Source: Nitrospinota bacterium
GTDB taxonomy: Bacteria > UBA8248
Direction: 5' to 3'
NCBI GenBank assembly: GCA_011523725.1
Contig: WTGD01000043.1
Span: 1-15,343 of the forward strand
Length of the DNA stretch: 15,343 nt
Position numbers and translations under genes: made by a program. Numbering within the stretch: position 1 is the first letter of the stretch; the number at the start of each line of letters is the position of its first letter. The notes beneath the pieces are model-generated. The model was given only the letters and a program-made list of their open reading frames with translations. It searched no databases and was not told the DNA's origin. Of the stretch, positions 1 through 6,808 are shown one piece after another.

Positions 1-161
1 CCCTTGGGGCTGAGCGCCCTCAGTTTTTCCTGCCAGCTCCGAGAATCCGAAGGCCTCACGGGACAGTCGATGAGCACCACGCCGGCCCCGGTGACGGCAG
101 CGCCCACGTTCGCCCAGAGATATTCCGTCTCCGCCACCAGATGTTCGCTCAGGCGCCGCAT
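1..161 (-). CDS. Metallo-beta-lactamase-fold hydrolase, 5' part only (cut by window edge)
   Basis: Only the first 53 codons are in the window; the gene runs off the left end. The ATG at 161 is preceded by GGTGGAGAC about 8 nt upstream, a good ribosome binding site. The visible protein starts MRRLSEHL and continues with a beta-strand/turn pattern, WANVGAAVTGAGVVLIDCP (residues 16-34). That is the usual N-terminal beta-hairpin of MBL-fold hydrolases, where a strand ending in a conserved Asp (here D32) precedes the first loop. The HxHxDH metal motif would lie further along, beyond the window, so activity and subfamily cannot be judged. The gene follows tctC on the same strand after a 92-nt gap that contains a strong hairpin, so it may be co-transcribed at a lower level. 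The family call rests on pattern recognition of a short fragment. Confidence 0.7.
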   Translation of the reverse strand, partial: MRRLSEHLVAETEYLWANVGAAVTGAGVVLIDCPVRPSDSRSWQEKLRALSPK

Positions 162-193
162 ATTTTGTCTCCACCCATGCGTGAAAACGCCGA

Positions 194-220
194 GGCGGGG
201 GTGCGAAACGCACCCCCGCC
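194..220 (-). terminator. Perfect 12-bp GC-rich hairpin between tctC and the MBL gene
   Basis: Arms 194-205 and 209-220 are exact reverse complements (GGCGGGGGTGCG / CGCACCCCCGCC) around a 3-nt loop. It lies 34 nt past the tctC stop and about 30 nt before the next start. On the minus strand a short TTTT follows about 7 nt after the stem, so it could be a weak intrinsic terminator. A processing or 3'-end-stabilising element that partly uncouples the last gene from tctBAC is equally possible. Confidence 0.6.
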
Positions 221-253
221 CTCATGGTTGCTTCCCCGTGAACGCCCGGAGCT

Positions 254-1243
254 TCAGTTTCTGATCTTCACCCCTGCGTTCTTGTAGATGTCCTTGTTGC
301 TCTCGTATTCTGCTCTCACCTCTTTCAGGAGCTTCTCGCCGACGACAGGCTCGGCCTTGACGCCCATCTTCCTGAGCAGGCGCTTGAAGGTTTTGTCCTT
401 CGCCACCTTGAGGAGGGCCTTCTCCAGGATTTCGATGCGATCCTTGGGCGTTCCCGCGGGCGCCATGACGATGCGCTTCGAAGACAGCAGAAGGTCCACC
501 CCCTGCTCCCTGAAGGTCGGCACGTCCGGGAAAAGCGGGAACCGCTTGGCGGCGGCGACGCCCAGAATGCGGATTTTACCGGACTTGTAGTTCGAGAGAA
601 CGCCGCCCGTCGCCGGGTTGGCGCCCGCTGTTTGCACGTGTCCGCCCAGCATCGCCTTCATGGCCGGGCCGCCGCCGCGGAAGGGAACGTGGGGCAACGG
701 GGCCTTCGTGTCGTATGCGATCTTGAGCATCATGGTGTGGCTCAGGCCATACGTTCCCGTGGAGCCGTGCTTGATCTTGCCTTTGCTCTTTTTCGCCGCG
801 GCGATGTATTCCTTGAAGTTCTTCCACGGCTGGTTCCCCAGCGTGGCCAGCATGTAGGGCAGTTCGTTGATCTGGAACACGGGGATGAAATCCTTGAACG
901 GGTCGAAGCCCATGTCCTTCACGTGGGGCGACATGTAGAGATGGCTGTTCGCGCCCATCGCGAGGGTGTAGCCGTCCGGCTTGGCGCGCTTGAGCGCCCC
1001 CATCCCTATCTTTCCGCCGCCGCCCGGCATGAGCTGCACGTAGGCGGGCTGACCGATGTACTGGTGAAGCACGCTGGCCACGGCGCGCGAATGGAGGTCG
1101 TGCGAACCGCCCGCGCCCAGGGGCACGATGATCTTGATGGGTTTCGAGGGGTACTTGTCCGCCGTGGCGGGCAGTGCGGTGAGGGTGAGGAGCCCGAACG
1201 ACAATACTACCGCCAGGGCGATCTTCCATGATTTGCGTATCAT
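254..1243 (-). CDS. tctC: Tripartite tricarboxylate transporter substrate-binding protein (TctC/Bug family)
   Basis: This 329-residue protein has the normal length for the TctC/Bug family of periplasmic extracytoplasmic solute receptors. It begins with a signal peptide: MIRKSWK, then a hydrophobic core, and a likely cleavage after ALPATA near residue 28. The mature N-terminus, KYPSKPIKIIVPLGAGGSHD, is the classic family strand plus glycine-rich carboxylate-binding loop. The second signature, MPGGGGKIGM with KPDGYTL, follows around residues 72-95. The family delivers small organic acids or related molecules to the TctAB membrane complex; the exact ligand cannot be read from sequence. The start is supported by a near-perfect AAAGGAGGA 6-7 nt upstream. 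It overlaps the tctA stop by 4 nt (ATGA), so the two are translationally coupled. The strong binding site and the hairpin downstream fit a highly expressed binding protein. Confidence 0.93.
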   Translation of the reverse strand: MIRKSWKIALAVVLSFGLLTLTALPATADKYPSKPIKIIVPLGAGGSHDLHSRAVASVLHQYIGQPAYVQLMPGGGGKIGMGALKRAKPDGYTLAMGANSHLYMSPHVKDMGFDPFKDFIPVFQINELPYMLATLGNQPWKNFKEYIAAAKKSKGKIKHGSTGTYGLSHTMMLKIAYDTKAPLPHVPFRGGGPAMKAMLGGHVQTAGANPATGGVLSNYKSGKIRILGVAAAKRFPLFPDVPTFREQGVDLLLSSKRIVMAPAGTPKDRIEILEKALLKVAKDKTFKRLLRKMGVKAEPVVGEKLLKEVRAEYESNKDIYKNAGVKIRN

Positions 1244-2778
1244 TTTGATTCCTCCTTTGAAATGTTCGAATCAGCTACCGGTTGCGGCCTCAAGGTCTCG
1301 GCCCAAGGTCGTTTCCAGATGCTCGTCACCAGCATGAGTACGGTCATGCCAATGAAAAAAGCCGCGATGGGGCGGGTGATGAAAACGGAATAATCGCCGT
1401 CGGAAATGATAAGCGCCTGCTGCAAAGCCTCTTCCGCCCGGGGCGCCAGGATGAACGCGATGACGAGCGGTGCCATCGGAAATTTGAGTTTTCTAAACCC
1501 GTATCCGAACAAGCCCGCGACGAGCGCCAAAATGAGGTCGCCCAGGTTGCTGTGATAGACGTACGCTCCCACCAGACAGGAAACGATGATGCCCGGCACC
1601 AGCAACGACTGGCGGATGGTGACTATCTTGGCGAACATGCCCGTCAAGAGCCAGCCCTGGACCAGCATGATGGGGTTCCCTATCAGCAGCAGGGTGAAGA
1701 TGGCGTACATGACGGGGGCGTGTTCCTGGAACAGGCTCGGGCCCGGCCGTAGCCCCTGGGCGATGAACGCGCCCATGAGGATCGCCGCGCTCGGATCCCC
1801 CGGAATGCCGAACGTGAGGGTGGGGATGAGGTCCGCGCCCGCCACCGCGCTGTTGGCGGCTTCAGAGGCCGCGACGCCCTCGTAGCTGCCTTTACCGTAT
1901 TCTTCGGGTTTCTTGGAAGCCCGTTTCGCCGCCGCGTAGCTCACGAAGGTGGCGATGGCCGCTCCCGTGCCCGGAATCGCGCCGACGAAGGTGCCTATCA
2001 TGGACGAGCGCACGATGGTGCGCGCCGAATGCCATACCTCGATGATCTTGAGTTTCCTGCCGCCTCGCAGATGCAGGGTATCGGGCGGGCTGGCGAGGAC
2101 AGAGGCCTTTTTTTCCGCCTGTATTAACACTTCGCTGACGGCGAACAGCCCGATGAGCAGGGGAACCACCCCTATCCCTTCGGCCAGTCCGTGAAGACCG
2201 AACGTGAAGCGCTCCCCGCCCGAGACGATGTCCGTGCCCACCATGCCGAGCTGGAGACCGATGAGGGCCGACAGCACGCCTTTCACCAGGGAGGCGCCCG
2301 TGACACTCGAGATGATGGCCAGCCCCATGAGCAGGAGCCCGAAGAACTCGGCCGGCCCGAACATGAGCGCCACAGCGGCCAGCGGAAGCGCAGCCAGTAT
2401 GAGAACGAGATCGCTGAAGGTATCGCCTATGGTGGAGGAGTAGAGCGCCATCTGGATCGCGCTCCTCGCCTCTCCTTTTTGCGCGAGCGGAAACCCGTCC
2501 ATACACGTCGCCGCCGCGGGCGCGGTTCCCGGCGTGTTCACCAGAATCGCGGGAATCGAACCACCGAAGAGCGTCCCCTTGTGAATCCCCAGCAAGAAGG
2601 GAATGCCCAGCACGGGCGGCATGAAAAAGGAGAAGGGAACCAGGATCGCCGTCGCCATCACGCTGGTGAGCCCAGGTATCGCGCCCACCGTGATCCCCAC
2701 GAAGACGCCCAGCGCAATCATGGCGATACCCTGCCACGTGAGCGCCATCATGACTCCCTGGAGTATCTGTTCGAACAT
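1240..2778 (-). CDS. tctA: Tripartite tricarboxylate transporter large permease subunit (TctA)
   Basis: This 512-residue polytopic inner-membrane protein has the usual TctA length. The N-terminal conserved block is clear: GAIPGLTSVMATAILVPFSF (about residues 33-52), then GIHKGTLFGGSIPAILVNTP and GTAPAAATCMDGFPLA. The second, symmetrical half contains GAIPGTGAAIATFVSYA and the matching FGIPGDPSAAILMGA motif. The repeated GxxPG elements are family hallmarks. About ten to twelve hydrophobic segments can be seen. Together with TctB it forms the channel that imports the ligand brought by TctC, using an ion gradient. It lies 7 nt after tctB, whose TAG stop is embedded in its TTAGGG binding site, and its stop overlaps the tctC start. 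This is a tight operon. The substrate is unknown. Confidence 0.95.
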   Translation of the reverse strand: MFEQILQGVMMALTWQGIAMIALGVFVGITVGAIPGLTSVMATAILVPFSFFMPPVLGIPFLLGIHKGTLFGGSIPAILVNTPGTAPAAATCMDGFPLAQKGEARSAIQMALYSSTIGDTFSDLVLILAALPLAAVALMFGPAEFFGLLLMGLAIISSVTGASLVKGVLSALIGLQLGMVGTDIVSGGERFTFGLHGLAEGIGVVPLLIGLFAVSEVLIQAEKKASVLASPPDTLHLRGGRKLKIIEVWHSARTIVRSSMIGTFVGAIPGTGAAIATFVSYAAAKRASKKPEEYGKGSYEGVAASEAANSAVAGADLIPTLTFGIPGDPSAAILMGAFIAQGLRPGPSLFQEHAPVMYAIFTLLLIGNPIMLVQGWLLTGMFAKIVTIRQSLLVPGIIVSCLVGAYVYHSNLGDLILALVAGLFGYGFRKLKFPMAPLVIAFILAPRAEEALQQALIISDGDYSVFITRPIAAFFIGMTVLMLVTSIWKRPWAETLRPQPVADSNISKEESK

Positions 2779-2785
2779 ACGCGCC

Positions 2786-3262
2786 CTAACTGAAGAGGCT
2801 GCCCTCGGGCAGCGCCAGCTTGAAGGCGAACCAGAAGAAATAGTTCACCACGATAGGAAACAGAATCGACATCGCCGCGACGTAGCGCCAGTCGCGCGTG
2901 CCCATGGACGTGACCAGGATTGCGAGAAAAACGGGCGTACTGACAAGAAAACCGAAGTACGCCATAGACTCGACGTAAACGTAGCAGAGAACGAATACGG
3001 CGCAGACTTGTAATAGCGCCCTCTTGTTCGTAATCGATTGCTCGCCCGCTTCACTCCGCCTGAGAGCCCCGAACAGGAACATCGCGCTCACCAGCCCGAA
3101 GGTGATGACGGCGGAGGTGGGGAAAAACGTCGGAAGGAAGACGGCGTTCACGACTTCTTCGGGCGGAATCGAGTATTGAATCTGCGTGGGGATGATGTAG
3201 AAAAAGCCGATGACGCTATAGAGTATAAAAATAACGGATGTATAAATATCGGCTTTCCGCAC
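2786..3262 (-). CDS. tctB: Tripartite tricarboxylate transporter small permease subunit (TctB)
   Basis: This is a 158-residue membrane protein of typical TctB size. Four hydrophobic segments are visible: VIFILYSVIGFFYII near residue 10, a segment around 45-65 ending FLFGALR, a long one around 85-120, and WRYVAAMSILFPIVVNYFF near 125-145. TctB proteins are poorly conserved in sequence, so the call rests on size, topology and position directly before tctA. The start is GTG at 3262, preceded by GAAGAGGG in the intergenic region. It is the first gene of the tctBAC operon. The promoter should lie between 3263 and 3513, but I could not pick a convincing one. Confidence 0.85.
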   Translation of the reverse strand: MRKADIYTSVIFILYSVIGFFYIIPTQIQYSIPPEEVVNAVFLPTFFPTSAVITFGLVSAMFLFGALRRSEAGEQSITNKRALLQVCAVFVLCYVYVESMAYFGFLVSTPVFLAILVTSMGTRDWRYVAAMSILFPIVVNYFFWFAFKLALPEGSLFS

Positions 3263-3513
3263 GTCCGGCCCTCTTCACGGATGTGGAATCCACGCCTCCC
3301 TCATACATACTCCCGTCGAGGACAGGTCCTGATTCCGGGACGCTTCAACCGCCTTTCATCTTATCTGTGCATAGGATGAAGGCTAGCAGGAATCGCCAGG
3401 CGTGTCATCTTGAAGCACCACCCGAAGACGGCGTGAAAGATGGCGCTCATTGTGGGAAGATGAACCATTCATCAGAATAATCCCGGAACTCGCATTCGAT
3501 GAGGAGTCATCCC
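3263..3513. other. Divergent intergenic region between tctB and the selenoprotein candidate
   Basis: This 251-nt stretch separates the leftward tct operon from the rightward selenoprotein gene, so it must hold promoters for both. I see no coding potential. One imperfect inverted repeat, CCTTTCATC (3352-3360) facing GATGAAGG (3375-3382), could be an operator or a small stem-loop. No -35/-10 pair close to consensus with proper spacing stands out on either strand. No regulator gene is adjacent. Confidence 0.5.
3501..3506 (+). promoter_or_regulatory. Ribosome binding site deciding the GTG start at 3514
   Basis: GAGGAG lies 7 nt before GTG 3514. The in-frame ATG at 3499 overlaps this site and has no purine-rich sequence upstream. 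The GTG start gives MPRVPLLER, a typical N-terminus for this family. Confidence 0.75.
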
Positions 3514-4167
3514 GTGCCCAGAGTCCCGTTGCTCGAAAGAGAAGGCGCGGAGGGCGAGATTGCGCGCACCTTCGACATCCTGAACAACTTCCAGCGCAGA
3601 CAGGTCAACTCCACCCGGGCGACAGCGCACTCCCCGTTTCTGGCGCGCGTCTTCTATCCCCTCGTCCAGACCCTGATGCGCGAGGGGCTGGGGACCGTGC
3701 TCTCTTCGAAGATAAAGGAAATCGCCGTCATCAAGACCAGCCAATTAAACGGGTGCGACTACTGACTCGCCCACAACACCGCTCTCGGCCGGGTGCTGGG
3801 AATCACCGACGATCACGTCGCCGCCATCGGGTCTGACGATTACATGGATTCGCCGCTCCTCACGCCAAGGGAAAAGGCGACCGTCTTGTGGGCCGAACAC
3901 GTAACGAATAACACGGCCAAGTTCCGGGACGATGTGGCCGAGGAGGTGCAGAGGCACTTCACCGATGCGGAGTTCGTCGAGCTCACCTTCGTCATCAGCT
4001 ACTTCAACATGCGAAACCGCTACCACGATTCGCTCAAGCTGCCGAACGACGAAGCGGTCGTGATTGAGGACGTCGGTCGCCTCCGGCCCGACCCGGCGAA
4101 GCTCAAGGCGTTCCTGCAGGAAATACTCGACAACTGGCCGGACGCCTTCCCCGAACCCAACGAGTAG
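3514..4167 (+). CDS. Carboxymuconolactone decarboxylase/AhpD-like protein, probable selenoprotein with in-frame TGA (Sec84)
   Basis: Read through one TGA (3763-3765), the frame gives a 217-residue protein that matches the CMD/AhpD family throughout. The core motif is E69...C81-D-Y-TGA84-L-A-H87. In mycobacterial AhpD the redox centre is Glu, then C-x-x-C 12 residues later, with the second Cys as the reactive thiol. Here the E-to-C spacing is also 12, and the stop codon sits exactly at that second Cys, so the motif becomes C-x-x-U. The His follows at +3 rather than AhpD's +4. Both flanks keep the frame, GC-rich codon use and helical family pattern, for example LLTPREKATVLWAEHVT at 115-131. A SECIS-like hairpin starts 5 nt after the TGA. 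Expected role: thiol/selenol peroxidase or related redox chemistry in the cytoplasm. The EthD-like gene follows after 37 nt. The alternative is a recent nonsense mutation or sequencing error. Without Sec insertion, translation would stop after 83 residues. Confidence 0.85.
3770..3800 (+). promoter_or_regulatory. Candidate bacterial SECIS stem-loop after the TGA
   Basis: The lower stem is CCCA 3770-3773 with TGGG 3797-3800. An internal loop (CAA 3774-3776 against C 3796) separates it from the upper stem, CACC 3777-3780 with GGTG 3792-3795. The apical loop is 3781-3791, starts with G and contains GG. If G3781 pairs with C3790, the loop shrinks to 8 nt. The loop starts 16 nt after the TGA. This fits the general bacterial SECIS layout (stem just after UGA, G in the loop, loop about 16-37 nt downstream), but such elements are poorly conserved and GC-rich DNA folds easily. 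Confidence 0.55.
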
Positions 4168-4204
4168 GAACATCCACGAACACGCCGAAGAGGAGAAGCG
4201 ATAT

Positions 4205-4930
4205 ATGGACCGAGGAATCTGGGCGGTATGGTACGACCTTCCCGAAGAGGGAGCGGATGAATACGTCTCCTGGCTTCATGAGGTCCACATCCCCGAGGCG
4301 CTCGCGCGTCCGGGCTACCTGTGGGCGGCGCACGTGAAGAACGTCGTCACGCCCGAGCGCGAGGAGCGAATCCGGGGCGTCGTCCACCACACGGACGATA
4401 CGAGCGTTCCCACCGGGGTTCAGTACCTCATGCTCTACGGCGCTCTCTCGCCGAACGCCTTCCTGGACCCCAGCCCCGAGCAGATCGCGGAGAAGATGAC
4501 GGCGGAGGGGCGGGAAATGCTCGCCAGGCGTATGAACGCGCGCTCCTGCATCTTCATGGAGCACAACCGCATCAATGGCCCCGCGTTCAAATCCCGCGCG
4601 CCGGGCATCACGCCCGGCCCCGGCATCCAGTTCGGGACCTTCAACATCAACGCCGTGGAGAACGAGGACGAGCTCGGCTGCTGGTATTCGCAGGTGCGGA
4701 TGCCGCGCCTTGTGAGCATGGAGGGCTGCGTCGGCGCGCGGAACCTCATATCGGTCTCCGGCTGGGCGAAGCACGGGATACTCTACGAGTGGGTATCCCT
4801 GGAATCGCTCCAGCAGAATTTCACGACGGAGAAGATACCCCGCTCGCGCCGGGCCGTGGACACCCTCGTCCACGCGCCCAGTTCCCCCAGCCTCGGCGAG
4901 CGCATCTGGCCGCCGGCGGGGGATGGTTGA
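4205..4930 (+). CDS. EthD-like / dimeric alpha-beta barrel two-domain protein of unknown function
   Basis: This is a 241-residue soluble protein with no signal peptide or membrane segment. It seems to contain two ferredoxin-like repeats. The first is GIWAVWYDLPEEGADEYVSW, followed by LHEVHIPEALARPGYLWAAH (residues 4-43). The second, from about residue 142, contains FGTFNINAVENEDELGCWY, then VRMPRLVSMEGCVGARNLIS (164-183). In both, a strand is followed by a helix and a short segment before a glycine, with acidic and His/Arg residues in the pocket region. This is the layout of EthD and other dimeric alpha/beta-barrel proteins that bind small aromatic or polyketide-like molecules. The ATG at 4205 has AGGAG 9 nt upstream. 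It lies 37 nt after the selenoprotein candidate on the same strand and is probably co-transcribed. Substrate and reaction are unknown; the fold call is from pattern only. Confidence 0.65.
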   Translation: MDRGIWAVWYDLPEEGADEYVSWLHEVHIPEALARPGYLWAAHVKNVVTPEREERIRGVVHHTDDTSVPTGVQYLMLYGALSPNAFLDPSPEQIAEKMTAEGREMLARRMNARSCIFMEHNRINGPAFKSRAPGITPGPGIQFGTFNINAVENEDELGCWYSQVRMPRLVSMEGCVGARNLISVSGWAKHGILYEWVSLESLQQNFTTEKIPRSRRAVDTLVHAPSSPSLGERIWPPAGDG

Positions 4931-5077
4931 AAATGAATTTCAAATTCAATACTGGTTGGTCTACGAATATCCCGGCGTTGAATGAATTACAGAGATGCCG
5001 AATGCTTGGAAACTAAGACATAATATGGTTGGGGATGGAGCAACCAGTGATTGTAACGTGTCAGCCGAGATGCCAAA
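4931..5077. other. AT-richer junction before darT
   Basis: This 147-nt non-coding stretch is where base composition falls from the GC-rich backbone to the DarTG island. It holds a 15-nt palindrome, TGAATTTCAAATTCA (4934-4948), directly after the upstream stop codon. It also holds a possible -10-like element CATAAT (5019-5024), with no good -35 partner. The darT promoter is expected here. No direct repeats, integrase remnants or clear terminator were recognised. Confidence 0.45.
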
Positions 5078-5716
5078 ATGACGGTTCCCGAAAATCCGAA
5101 GATTTACCACATCGTTCATGTAGACCGCCTGCCATTGATTCTCTCCGAGGAACGCCTTTGGTGTGACGCCGAAGTCATAAACCGAACGATCACAGGCACT
5201 ATTATCGGCATGAACAGTATTAAGCAACGACGTTTAGAAATGCCGCTACAAACTCATCCAAAACTCCATGTTGGTGACTGTGTGCCATTTTATTTCTGTC
5301 CTAGGTCCGTAATGCTCTACGTGATACACAAGGCGAATCACCAAGAATTAGCCTATCGCGGCGGACAATCACACATCATTCACTTGGAAGCGGATTTACA
5401 CGAAACCGTTCGCTGGGTCGAACATGTACAGCGGTGCTGGGCCTTCACACTGTCGAATGCAGGATCGAGTTATTTTGAAGATCGTAGCGACCTTGAGCGA
5501 CTGGACGAGATCGACTGGAACGCGATACGAGCGACAAGCTGGCAAAATTGCAAGGAGGAAAAACAAGCGGAGTTCCTGATCGAACGGTCATTCCCGTGGG
5601 AGCTTGTAGAACGGATTGGCGTACAGAATCAACAAGTTTACAGGCAAGTGATAGTCGAACTTGAGACAACCACACACCAGCCCGTTGTTGAAATCAAGCC
5701 GGATTGGTATTATTGA
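5078..5716 (+). CDS. darT: DarT ssDNA thymidine ADP-ribosyltransferase toxin (DUF4433)
   Basis: This 212-residue protein has normal DarT length. The N-terminus KIYHIVHVDRLPLILSEERL (8-27) is the family's NAD-binding start. IKQRR (48-52) carries the conserved Arg near position 51. FYFCPRSVMLY (71-81) and QAEFLIER (163-170) follow; E165 is the expected catalytic glutamate of the ARTT region, next to the family's 'F-P-W-E-L-V' segment. DarT transfers ADP-ribose from NAD+ to thymidine in single-stranded DNA, blocking replication. It serves as a toxin and, in several studied systems, as an anti-phage effector. ATG 5078 is the only reasonable start: an in-frame stop lies at 5054, and the preceding sequence is a weak binding site (GAG). 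Weak initiation would suit a toxin. Codons are less GC-biased than in the flanking genes. The antitoxin gene starts 18 nt downstream. Confidence 0.93.
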   Translation: MTVPENPKIYHIVHVDRLPLILSEERLWCDAEVINRTITGTIIGMNSIKQRRLEMPLQTHPKLHVGDCVPFYFCPRSVMLYVIHKANHQELAYRGGQSHIIHLEADLHETVRWVEHVQRCWAFTLSNAGSSYFEDRSDLERLDEIDWNAIRATSWQNCKEEKQAEFLIERSFPWELVERIGVQNQQVYRQVIVELETTTHQPVVEIKPDWYY

Positions 5717-5734
5717 TTCAACCGGGAGATGCAA

Positions 5735-6808
5735 ATGATCGAACACAAGACTGGTGACATTCTTGTGGAAGATGTGGAAGCATTGGTCAATACCGTCAAC
5801 TGCGTGGGCGTGATGGGGCGTGGTATCGCCCTTCAATTCAAAAAAACATTCCCGGAGAATTTCAAGGCGTATGCTGACGCCTGCAAGCGAAACGAGGTTC
5901 AGCCCGGCAGGATGTTCGTCTTCGAAACAGGCCGACTCACCAACCCACGTTACATCATCAACTTCCCGACCAAGCGGCATTGGCGCGGCAAAAGCCGTAT
6001 GGAAGACATTGATGACGGCTTGAAGGCCCTGGCGGAGGAAATCCGAGATCGCGATATTCGCTCGATTGCACTGCCGCCTCTGGGTAGCGGACTGGGCGGA
6101 TTGAATTGGCGCGAGGTACGGCCTCGAATAGAAGCGATGCTCCAGGAATTCAGCCACTTGAAAGCTGTCGTGTTCGAACCGGGCGGGGGGCCTGCTGATG
6201 ATAAACAGGCCAACCGTTCAACAGAAGTTCCCAAAATGACACAGGGTCGAGCAGTACTGGTTAATCTGATGCGCCGCTATCTGGACGGATTACTCGATCC
6301 GTTCGTAACGCTGCTGGAAGTTCATAAGCTCATGTATTTTATGCAAGAAGCCGGAGAGCCATTGAAGCTGAACTTCCAACAAGCGCATTATGGGCCATAT
6401 GCAGAGAACCTACGGCACGTACTGCAAGCGATAGAAGGTCATCTCGTGTCAGGGTATGAAGACGGGGGAGATGCTCCCGATAAACAACTGGAACTCGTAC
6501 CGGGAGCTGTCGAAGATGCGTGCGCCTTTCTGAAAAATCATCCTCAGACCCAGTCGCGCTTCGAAAGAGTGTCCGAACTCGTCGAGGGTTTCGAGTCGTC
6601 CTTCGGTCTCGAACTCTTAACAACTACACACTGGGTAATTCACAAGGATCATGCCCGAAACCTGGATGAGGCAGTAGACACAATCCACTCTTGGAGCGAC
6701 CGCAAGAAGCAATTTTCCAAGCGGCAGATTCAGATTGCGTACGAAGCGTTATCGGAACAGGGCTGGATCGAAATGCCGGAAATTGCGGATTCCTTATCAC
6801 CAATCTAA
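5735..6808 (+). CDS. darG: DarG macrodomain antitoxin (DNA ADP-ribosylglycohydrolase)
   Basis: This 357-residue, two-domain protein matches full-length DarG. Residues 1-150 form a macrodomain: TGDILV (6-11), VNTVNC (18-23), GVMGRGIALQFKK (25-37), INFPTKRHWRG (75-85) and PPLGSGLGGLNW (114-125). K80 in FPTK sits where DarG carries its catalytic lysine. The domain removes ADP-ribose from thymidine in DNA. Residues 170-350 are the usual helical C-terminal domain, with EVHKLMYFMQEAGEPL and AHYGPYAENLRHVLQA. This part is known to bind and neutralise DarT directly. GGGAG (5724-5728) favours the ATG at 5735; the ATG at 5729 abuts that site. The gene lies 18 nt after darT in the usual toxin-first order. 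All key residues are present, so the pair looks functional. Confidence 0.94.
   Translation: MIEHKTGDILVEDVEALVNTVNCVGVMGRGIALQFKKTFPENFKAYADACKRNEVQPGRMFVFETGRLTNPRYIINFPTKRHWRGKSRMEDIDDGLKALAEEIRDRDIRSIALPPLGSGLGGLNWREVRPRIEAMLQEFSHLKAVVFEPGGGPADDKQANRSTEVPKMTQGRAVLVNLMRRYLDGLLDPFVTLLEVHKLMYFMQEAGEPLKLNFQQAHYGPYAENLRHVLQAIEGHLVSGYEDGGDAPDKQLELVPGAVEDACAFLKNHPQTQSRFERVSELVEGFESSFGLELLTTTHWVIHKDHARNLDEAVDTIHSWSDRKKQFSKRQIQIAYEALSEQGWIEMPEIADSLSPI

Noticed and set aside
3238..3480. Small plus-strand frame across the tctB start and intergenic region
   Set aside because: No binding site and no family pattern; it overlaps the tctB start and probable promoters.
3499..4167. Reading the CMD gene as a pseudogene with a nonsense mutation, or as two separate small genes at 3499-3765 and 3793-4167
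   Set aside because: The break is one codon only, at the exact redox-Cys position, with intact frame and motifs on both sides. The second part lacks a ribosome binding site and starts inside the domain. Recoding explains it better, though error or mutation is not excluded.
4996..5024. Full sigma70 promoter for darT
   Set aside because: CATAAT at 5019-5024 is -10-like, but nothing resembling TTGACA lies 16-18 nt upstream.
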